This document shows positions 57,959 to 64,000 of a stretch of 64,000 bases of DNA, one piece after another. This stretch comes from Ruminococcus sp. (GTDB lineage Bacteria > Bacillota > Clostridia > Oscillospirales > Ruminococcaceae): the NCBI GenBank assembly GCA_019420505.1, contig JAHZHC010000007.1:1-64000 (forward strand), given 5' to 3'. Within the stretch, counting starts at the first letter, position 1, and each line of letters begins with the position of its first letter. Position numbers and translations under genes: made by a program. The notes under the pieces are model-generated. The model was not told where the DNA came from. It did no database searches and saw nothing but the letters and a program-made list of their open reading frames with translations.

Positions 57959-59854
57959 ATGGCGTTTATGCCCATATCAAAAAAAGATATGCAGGGCAGG
58001 GGTATTGAGCAGCTTGATTTTGTATACATAATAGGGGACGCTTATGTAGATCACCCAAGCTTTGGTGTGGCTATTATTTCAAGACTTCTTGAATATCATG
58101 GATATACGGTAGGCATAATTGCACAGCCTGACACGCACAGCGTCAAGGATTTTCTGAGGCTTGGCAGACCACGTCTGGCATGGCTTGTTACTGCCGGTAA
58201 TATTGATTCAATGGTTTCGCATTATACGGTTGCAAAACGCAGACGTTCTGATGACGCATATTCGGCAGGAGGAAAAAACGGAAAGAGGCCTGACAGGGCA
58301 GCGACGGTTTATTGCAGGCTATGCAGACAGGCAGATCCTGAAATACCTGTGCTTTGCGGTGGACTTGAGGTTTCTCTGAGGCGATTTGCGCACTATGATT
58401 ATTGGAAGGACAACGTTATGCCGTCGGTTTTGGTTGATACGCAGGCGGATATGCTCATGTACGGTATGGGTGAGCATCAGATTATAGAAATTGCGGACAG
58501 GCTGAATGCAGGGGAAAATATCAGCGATATGCGTGATATAAGGGGGACTTGTTATTTATGCGATCCGGCAGAAACACCATACGGCGCTGTACAATGTCCG
58601 TCATTCAAAGAAGTTTCTGAAAACAAAATGCTTTATGCCAAGGCTTGCAGGATTCAATATGACCAGCAGGACGAGGTCTACGGAAAAATGATAATACAGC
58701 GGCAGGGAGATAAGATGCTTGTACAGAATCCTCCTGCTCTGGCGCTGACTACGGAAGAACTGGATCTGGTATATTCTCTGCCTTATGAGAGAACATATCA
58801 TCCTTGTTATGAGAGTCAGGGCGGTGTTCCCTCAATTGAGGAGGTTCAGTTTTCAATTACTCACAACAGGGGCTGTTTCGGATTCTGCAATTTCTGCTCC
58901 ATAGCTTTGCATCAGGGCAGGCGTGTTACGGTCAGAAGTGAGGAATCGGTTCTTGAAGAAGCTCAGAAGCTGGTGAAAATGCCGAACTTTAAAGGCTATA
59001 TTCACGATGTGGGAGGTCCGACTGCAAATTTCAGAGGACCGTCCTGTGAGAAGCAATTAAAAACCGGTCTTTGCAAGGGAAGAAAATGTCTTGCGCCTTC
59101 GCCCTGTAAAAATCTTCATGTTGACCACAAGGAATACTTACATATGCTCAGAAAACTGAGGGGTATTGATGGTGTAAAGAAGGTATTTATTCGTTCGGGA
59201 ATACGCTATGATTATCTTATTGAGGACAAGGACGAAGAATTTATGCGGGAGCTGATTGAGCATCACATAAGCGGTCAGCTTAAGGTTGCGCCCGAGCATT
59301 GTTCTGCGGCGGTTCTGGACAAGATGGGCAAGCCTCATATTGAGGCTTATAAACGCTTCCAGAAGAAGTTTTATGAGATCACAAAGCAAAAGGGAAAAGA
59401 GCAGTATCTTGTACCTTATCTTATGTCATCGCACCCGGGTTCAAAGCTGAGCGACGCTGTGGAGCTTGCGGTATTTTTGAAAGAAAACCGAATACGGCCT
59501 GAACAGGTACAGGATTTTTATCCTACGCCCGGAACGCTTTCAACCTGTATGTTTTACACCGGTCTTGATCCATATACTCTGGAACCTGTATATATTGCTA
59601 AGGATCCCAAGGAAAAGGCTATGCAGAGAGCGCTTTTACAGTATTATAAGCCTGAAAATCAGAGGAAGATAATTGAGGCTCTTGAAAAGGCGGGACGCAG
59701 GGATCTTATCGGAAACGGGCAAGGAAAGCTGGTTGCTCCCGACAGAGAATATATGAAAAAGCAGCAGGAAAGGAAAGCTGTGAAATCTAATGTCAAAAGC
59801 AACAGGGTTAATAAAAACGGTAAAAAGACGCAAAACAACCGAAGAAAAAGGTAA
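57959..59854 (+). CDS. YgiQ-family radical SAM protein
   Basis: 631 residues from ATG 57959 (AGGGGTGATTAAC). N-terminal UPF0313 domain (YIIGDAYVDHPSFGVAIISR, TVYCRLCRQADPEIPVLCGG) and radical SAM core with the cluster motif in RGCFGFCNFCSIALHQGR. Further cysteines occur in CKGRKCLAPSPCKN, and the basic tail is NGKKTQNNRRKR. Widespread in anaerobes; the reaction is unknown. Overall length is standard. Confidence 0.9.
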   Translation: MAFMPISKKDMQGRGIEQLDFVYIIGDAYVDHPSFGVAIISRLLEYHGYTVGIIAQPDTHSVKDFLRLGRPRLAWLVTAGNIDSMVSHYTVAKRRRSDDAYSAGGKNGKRPDRAATVYCRLCRQADPEIPVLCGGLEVSLRRFAHYDYWKDNVMPSVLVDTQADMLMYGMGEHQIIEIADRLNAGENISDMRDIRGTCYLCDPAETPYGAVQCPSFKEVSENKMLYAKACRIQYDQQDEVYGKMIIQRQGDKMLVQNPPALALTTEELDLVYSLPYERTYHPCYESQGGVPSIEEVQFSITHNRGCFGFCNFCSIALHQGRRVTVRSEESVLEEAQKLVKMPNFKGYIHDVGGPTANFRGPSCEKQLKTGLCKGRKCLAPSPCKNLHVDHKEYLHMLRKLRGIDGVKKVFIRSGIRYDYLIEDKDEEFMRELIEHHISGQLKVAPEHCSAAVLDKMGKPHIEAYKRFQKKFYEITKQKGKEQYLVPYLMSSHPGSKLSDAVELAVFLKENRIRPEQVQDFYPTPGTLSTCMFYTGLDPYTLEPVYIAKDPKEKAMQRALLQYYKPENQRKIIEALEKAGRRDLIGNGQGKLVAPDREYMKKQQERKAVKSNVKSNRVNKNGKKTQNNRRKR

Positions 59855-59860
59855 ATTAAA

Positions 59861-60754
59861 ATGGCATCAAGAAAAATAAACAGGAAAAACGGCAGTTTGT
59901 TATCTGCGGCAATAGTTATACTGATCTGTGCGGTCTGGCTGATTATAAGCTCGGTTTCTGACAATAAAGCAAAACCGGCTTCTGCCGGGAATGAAGATGT
60001 ACAGGTACATTTTATAGATGTCGGTCAGGGAGATGCGGCGCTGATTACTTCCGGATCTGAGGCTATGCTTATAGATACGGGTGAGCGTGATGACAAAAAC
60101 ACGCTTATTCATTACCTTGAAGACTTGAATATCAAGTCGCTTAAATATCTTGTCATAACTCATCCTCATTCAGATCACATGGGAGAAGCAGGCGAGGTTA
60201 TATCTGAATTTGAAACGGAAAACATAATAATGCCGAAGATTACAGGAGAAGCTGTTCCGACATCTTCAATTTACAGAAATTTTCTTAAAGCTGTCAAAAA
60301 TCAAGGTAAAAAAATTACTGCTGCAAAAGACGGAAAGTTTACGCTCGGAGATTGTGAAATATTGACTTTTACATCAAAAGAGGAGCATGAAAATCTTAAT
60401 AACTATTCTGTTATTGTAAAAGTTATTCATGGTTCTGACAGTTTTCTTATTACGGGTGACTGTGAAAAGGAAGAAGAAAAAGAAATGATAGATCAGGGCG
60501 CTGATCTTTCCGCAGATGTTTTGAAAGCAGGGCATCATGGAAGCTATACTTCAAGCTCGTCCGCTTTTCTGAAAGCGGTCAGACCGGATTATGCGGTAGT
60601 TTCATGCGGGAAGGGTAACAAGTATGGACACCCTCATGAGCAGACTGTTAAAAGGCTGAAAAAATATGCATCACATTATTACTGCACAGCTGACAGAGGC
60701 AGTATTGTATTTATTTCTGATGAAAAAGGTCTGACGGTAAATACTGAAAGATAA
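59861..60754 (+). CDS. Secreted ComEC-like metallo-beta-lactamase-fold hydrolase
   Basis: 297 residues. One N-terminal membrane helix (SAAIVILICAVWLIISS), then an MBL domain as in the C-terminal part of ComEC: VHFIDVGQGDAALITSGSEA, THPHSDHMGEAGEVISEF (metal site), SFLITGDCEKEEEKEM, LKAGHHGSYTSSSSAFL. Probably a membrane-anchored extracellular nuclease or phosphodiesterase. Followed by a DUF3006 gene, its usual partner. Confidence 0.85.
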   Translation: MASRKINRKNGSLLSAAIVILICAVWLIISSVSDNKAKPASAGNEDVQVHFIDVGQGDAALITSGSEAMLIDTGERDDKNTLIHYLEDLNIKSLKYLVITHPHSDHMGEAGEVISEFETENIIMPKITGEAVPTSSIYRNFLKAVKNQGKKITAAKDGKFTLGDCEILTFTSKEEHENLNNYSVIVKVIHGSDSFLITGDCEKEEEKEMIDQGADLSADVLKAGHHGSYTSSSSAFLKAVRPDYAVVSCGKGNKYGHPHEQTVKRLKKYASHYYCTADRGSIVFISDEKGLTVNTER

Positions 60755-60764
60755 ACGGAGATGA

Positions 60765-60983
60765 ATGTTAAAAATGCTTAGTATAGACAGATTTGAGGGT
60801 AAATATGCCGTTTGCGTTGACGATGATGAAAATATCGTAAGAATTGATCGTAAGCTGATAAGAGGAAAAGCTGTTTCGGGAGATGTAATAGATGAAAAAG
60901 ACGGCGTTTATATAGTTTTAGAAAATGAAACCAAAAAAAGAAAAAATGAAATAAGGGAGCTTCAGGACGAGTTGTTTCAATAA
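60765..60983 (+). CDS. DUF3006 family protein
   Basis: 72 residues: SIDRFEGKYAVCVDDDENIV opening, short beta-barrel-like body and a charged helical end (KKRKNEIRELQDELF). DUF3006 proteins regularly follow ComEC-like MBL genes, as here, ten bases apart. Function unknown. Confidence 0.82.
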   Translation: MLKMLSIDRFEGKYAVCVDDDENIVRIDRKLIRGKAVSGDVIDEKDGVYIVLENETKKRKNEIRELQDELFQ

Positions 60984-61016
60984 ATTTTACACCAAATGAA
61001 AGAGAGTGTATTTAAA

Positions 61017-61886
61017 ATGGAAAAGGATTTGTTTTTTAGAATCGAACAGCAGATGACGAAAATGTCAAAGGGGCACAAGCTTATTGCGAATTATATTTTA
61101 TCTCATTATGACAAGGCGGCATTTATGACCGCTCAGAAGCTGGGAAAGACTGTGGGTGTCAGCGAATCGACGGTTGTCAGATTTGCATCAGAGCTGGATT
61201 TTGACGGATATCCTGCTCTTCAGAGATCATTACAGGATCTTATGCGCAATAAACTGACTGCGGTACAGCGAATAGAAGTGACTTCTGATCATATGACGAG
61301 AGAGGATGTTTTAGAGAGAGTTTTAACTCTTGACATTGAGAAAATCAGAAAAACTCTTGAGGAAACCTCAAAAGATGATTTTAATAATGCTGTGGATAAA
61401 ATTATCGGGTGCGACACAATCTACATAATCGGAGCAAGAAGCGCTGCACCTTTAGCAAGCTTTTTGAATTATTATTTCACTATGATTTTTCCGCATGTTA
61501 AGCTTATAAGAAACACAACCACCAGTGAGCTTCTTGAACAGATTATGCATATTAATGAAAATGATGTTATAATCGGAATATCTTTTCCCAGATATTCAAA
61601 GCAGACTGCAAAAATGCTGGAATATGCCAGCAACAGCGGTGCAAATGTAATTGCCATAACCGACTCTGTGGACTCGCCTTTGGCGCAGTATGCGGATAAT
61701 CTTCTTTTGGCAAGAAGCGATATGGCTTCATTTGTTGATTCGCTTGTCGCACCGTTAAGTCTTGTTAACGCACTTATTGCTGCTGTTTCAATAAGCGATG
61801 TAGACAAGGTTTCTAAGAGCTTTGAACGTCTTGAAAGCATTTGGGAAAAATATGATGTATATGAAAAGAACGAGGAGCGGGTTTGA
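61017..61886 (+). CDS. RpiR/MurR-family transcriptional regulator
   Basis: 289 residues. N-terminal HTH (KGHKLIANYILSHYDKAAFM, VGVSESTVVRFASELDFDGY) and C-terminal SIS sugar-phosphate sensor domain (TIYIIGARSAAPLASFLNYY, VIIGISFPRYSKQTAKMLEY). Regulates carbohydrate or amino-sugar genes in response to a phosphosugar. ATG 61017 is taken; a start at 60996 lacks a ribosome site. Its stop overlaps the next start (TTTGATGA). Confidence 0.88.
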   Translation: MEKDLFFRIEQQMTKMSKGHKLIANYILSHYDKAAFMTAQKLGKTVGVSESTVVRFASELDFDGYPALQRSLQDLMRNKLTAVQRIEVTSDHMTREDVLERVLTLDIEKIRKTLEETSKDDFNNAVDKIIGCDTIYIIGARSAAPLASFLNYYFTMIFPHVKLIRNTTTSELLEQIMHINENDVIIGISFPRYSKQTAKMLEYASNSGANVIAITDSVDSPLAQYADNLLLARSDMASFVDSLVAPLSLVNALIAAVSISDVDKVSKSFERLESIWEKYDVYEKNEERV

Positions 61887-63118
61887 TGAATACCTCTGAC
61901 GTATTGATAATCGGGGGAGGGGCATCTGGGCTTTTTGCTGCTGTTCAGCTTGCATGGCAGGGCAGAGAGGTTACTGTTGTTGAACATATGTCTGTTCCCG
62001 GAAAAAAGCTGTTGATTACGGGAAAAGGCAGATGCAATGTTACTAACAATTCCGGTATAGAAAATGTTATGGCGAATATTCCGAGAAATCCGAGATTTCT
62101 TTATTCCGCTCTCAGCAGATTTACCCCTGAGGATACGATGGCTTTTTTTGAAAGCCTTGGAGTAGAGCTAAAAACGGAACGGGGAAACAGGGTTTTTCCT
62201 GTAAGCGACAAATCATCAAGCATAGTAGGAGCATTGGTGAATGCGGCAAAGGATGCCGGTGTAAGATTTATTACTGACAAAGCTTTGGAGCTTATTATGG
62301 AAGACAAAAGAGTTAAGGGTGTAAGATGCGAAAAGGGCAGTTATTTTTCTGATAATGTTATTGTGGCGACAGGCGGAAAATCATATCCCAAAACCGGTTC
62401 TACGGGAGATGGATATGATTTTGCAGGACAAGCGGGACACAAGGTTACCGATTTGACACCATCGTTATGCCCTGTGGTTACCGAAGAAAAAGAACCGTCG
62501 GAAATGATGGGATTATCGTTAAAAAACTGCACACTAAGTCTTTATGAACGGGGCAGGGAAAAGCCTGTTTTTTCTGAGCTGGGTGAAATGCTTTTTACTC
62601 ACTTCGGATTATCGGGTCCTTTGATTCTATCTGCTTCCGCACACATGGACAAAATAGAGAAATCTAAATATATTGTTTCTATAGATTTGAAGCCGGCACT
62701 TTCTTATGAGAAATTAGATGAACGAATTCTGCGTGATTTCAGGGATTTTCCTAACAGGGATTTTTCAAATTCGCTCAACAAGCTGCTGCCGTCCAAAATG
62801 ATACCTGTTATTATTAAAATGAGCGGAATTATGCCTTATAAAAAGGTGAATCAGATTACCCGGGACGAGAGAGAAGTATTGGTAAAGCTTTTAAAGGATC
62901 TCAGGTTTACAGTTAAATCATTTCGGCCCATTGAAGAGGCTATCATAACAAGGGGCGGTGTAAATGTTAATGAGATTTCTCCCAAAACAATGGAATCCAA
63001 ACTTATAAAAGGACTTTATTTTATAGGAGAAATTCTTGATGTTGACGCTTATACGGGAGGATATAATCTTCAGATAGCCTTTTCTACGGCTTATGCGGCG
63101 GCAATGTCTATAACTTAG
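61886..63118 (+). CDS. BaiN/HI0933-family flavoprotein
   Basis: 410 residues. FAD-binding Rossmann motif SDVLIIGGGASGLFAAVQLA, VPGKKLLITGKGRCNVTNNS, and the C-terminal GLYFIGEILDVDAYTGGYNL with AFSTAYAAA. The family includes BaiN, a bile-acid reductase, and many uncharacterised NAD(P)/FAD oxidoreductases. No bile-acid genes are nearby, so the specific reaction is open. Translationally coupled to the regulator upstream. Confidence 0.88.
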   Translation: MNTSDVLIIGGGASGLFAAVQLAWQGREVTVVEHMSVPGKKLLITGKGRCNVTNNSGIENVMANIPRNPRFLYSALSRFTPEDTMAFFESLGVELKTERGNRVFPVSDKSSSIVGALVNAAKDAGVRFITDKALELIMEDKRVKGVRCEKGSYFSDNVIVATGGKSYPKTGSTGDGYDFAGQAGHKVTDLTPSLCPVVTEEKEPSEMMGLSLKNCTLSLYERGREKPVFSELGEMLFTHFGLSGPLILSASAHMDKIEKSKYIVSIDLKPALSYEKLDERILRDFRDFPNRDFSNSLNKLLPSKMIPVIIKMSGIMPYKKVNQITRDEREVLVKLLKDLRFTVKSFRPIEEAIITRGGVNVNEISPKTMESKLIKGLYFIGEILDVDAYTGGYNLQIAFSTAYAAAMSIT

Positions 63119-63149
63119 GCAAGCCCTTATTGAATGTAATTGGAGTGAT

Positions 63150-63623
63150 ATGATGGCTTTTAAGACAAATGTAATGAGGATTCTTGATAAAAATAAAATA
63201 GAATACAAATCATATTGTTATGAAGATACTGATGCGGTAAGCGGTACTGAGGTTGCTGAGGCTTTGGGGGAAAATCCTGAGCAGGTTTTCAAAACTTTAG
63301 TTACAAAAGGCAAATCAGGTGAGTTTTTTGTATTTATGATCCCTGTTGCTGAGGAGCTTGATTTAAAGAAAGCTGCGGCTGCCGTAGGAGAAAAATCCAT
63401 AGATATGATAAAGCAGAAGGATTTGCTGAAAACAACGGGATATATTCACGGCGGCTGTTCTCCGATAGGAATGAAGAAACAATTTGTAACTACTTTACAC
63501 AAATCTGCGGAGAATTTTGACACAATTATTTTCAGTGCGGGTAAAATCGGCTGGCAGGTTGAGATGAGTCTGAACAGCTTGATAAAGGTGATTAGTTTTA
63601 ACATTGCGGATATCGTTGTCTGA
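63150..63623 (+). CDS. ybaK: Cys-tRNA(Pro) deacylase
   Basis: 157 residues. YbaK/EbsC fold: KTNVMRILDKNKIEYKSYCY, GENPEQVFKTLVTKGKSGEF, conserved lysine region and GYIHGGCSPIGMKKQFVTTL. Hydrolyses mischarged Cys-tRNA(Pro). Start ATGATG at 63150/63153 after GGAGTGAT. Confidence 0.9.
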   Translation: MMAFKTNVMRILDKNKIEYKSYCYEDTDAVSGTEVAEALGENPEQVFKTLVTKGKSGEFFVFMIPVAEELDLKKAAAAVGEKSIDMIKQKDLLKTTGYIHGGCSPIGMKKQFVTTLHKSAENFDTIIFSAGKIGWQVEMSLNSLIKVISFNIADIVV

Positions 63624-63639
63624 ATAATATTTCCTGTTC

Positions 63640-63668
63640 TTGAAATGGGATAGGGTATATGATATAAT
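63640..63668 (+). promoter_or_regulatory. Promoter of cmk
   Basis: TTGAAA (63640-63645), 17 bases, TATAAT (63663-63668) with TG upstream. Confidence 0.75.
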
Positions 63669-63709
63669 TATTATGTAAAAAGATATTTTCTTTGAAAGGA
63701 AGTTTGAAT

Positions 63710-64000
63710 ATGGGAATCAACGTTGCTCTCGACGGACCGTCAGGCGCAGGAAAATCAACCATTGCTAAAATGCTTGCAAAAAGGCTTAAATATGTTTATG
63801 TGGACACAGGAGCATTATATCGTTCCATTGCTTATTATGTTATTTCAAAGGGAGCTGATCCTAAGAAAGAAGGATCTGTTATACCTTTGTTGAACGAAAT
63901 TAGTGTAAAGCTAACTTATTCCGGCGGAACACAGCATGTTATGTTAAATGGCGAGGATGTTTCTGACAAAATCCGCACACCTGAAATATCCATGGGAGCT
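63710..64000 (+). CDS. cmk: Cytidylate kinase (3' end outside window)
   Basis: First 97 residues. P-loop in NVALDGPSGAGKSTIAKMLA, then YVYVDTGALYRSIAYYV, the CMP-binding opening. Phosphorylates CMP/dCMP. GAAAGGAAGTTTGAAT precedes ATG. The remaining ~120 residues are beyond the window. Confidence 0.93.
   Translation, partial: MGINVALDGPSGAGKSTIAKMLAKRLKYVYVDTGALYRSIAYYVISKGADPKKEGSVIPLLNEISVKLTYSGGTQHVMLNGEDVSDKIRTPEISMGA

Noticed and set aside
1..64000. CRISPR arrays, insertion sequences, rRNA operons
   Set aside because: No regularly spaced repeats, no transposase gene with terminal repeats, and no complete rRNA genes were seen.

Overview
The window reads as a low-GC Gram-positive chromosome of the class Clostridia, most likely Ruminococcaceae/Oscillospiraceae. 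The reasons are strong Shine-Dalgarno sites, TTGACA/TATAAT promoters, U-tailed intrinsic terminators, a TepA-YlzJ-SpoIIIE gene order, a Bce-type two-component/ABC module, Rex, and a eukaryote-like (HIS6-type) HisA. The genus is inferred from gene content only.

From base 1 to about 21.5 kb is the late half of a siphovirus-type prophage. Its left end, integrase and lysogeny/replication genes lie outside the window. Order: an ArpU/RinA-like late regulator, a structured non-coding RNA, a TIR-domain cargo gene, terminase large subunit with a small-subunit-like N-terminus, portal, a minor capsid protein carrying a C-terminal PBECR-like toxin domain, a second small RNA with 5S-rRNA-like sequence, small cysteine-rich and hypothetical genes, scaffold, major capsid, connectors, a compact type I toxin-antitoxin locus, tail terminator, major tail protein, chaperone and Gp15, a zinc-ribbon membrane moron, tape measure, distal tail, baseplate/hub, receptor-binding genes (one with BspA-type leucine-rich repeats), XhlA-like protein, holin, and a CHAP/Cpl-7/LysM endolysin. 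Several intrinsic terminators sit inside this late operon.

From about 21.9 to 26.4 kb is a visibly AT-rich cargo island between the prophage and a tRNA-Thr(CGU) gene whose 3' end faces it. Its core is a predicted immunity cassette: a Trypco1-family protein (apparently starting at ATT), a trypsin-like protease, and a large helical protein. The protease C-terminus and the helical protein N-terminus share a 21-residue motif, the arrangement expected of adaptor motifs that recruit one protein to another. Two more genes of unknown function, one membrane-bound, follow. This is the strongest candidate for an undescribed system.

From 26.7 kb to the end is core chromosome: a TSUP transporter with a structured leader, an iron alcohol dehydrogenase, a PH-domain protein, an FkbM methyltransferase, a MATE exporter behind a transcription attenuator, purA, a transglutaminase-like protein and HIS6-type HisA, ddl-murI for peptidoglycan precursors, a DUF1934 protein and argS, a Bce-like peptide sensing/export module, an EF-G paralogue without the catalytic histidine, rex-icd-acn (read acn to icd to rex on the minus strand), tepA-ylzJ-uppP-spoIIIE, an alpha/beta hydrolase, a GNAT, a YgiQ radical SAM protein, a ComEC-like metallo-hydrolase with DUF3006, an RpiR regulator, a BaiN-like flavoprotein, ybaK, and the start of cmk.
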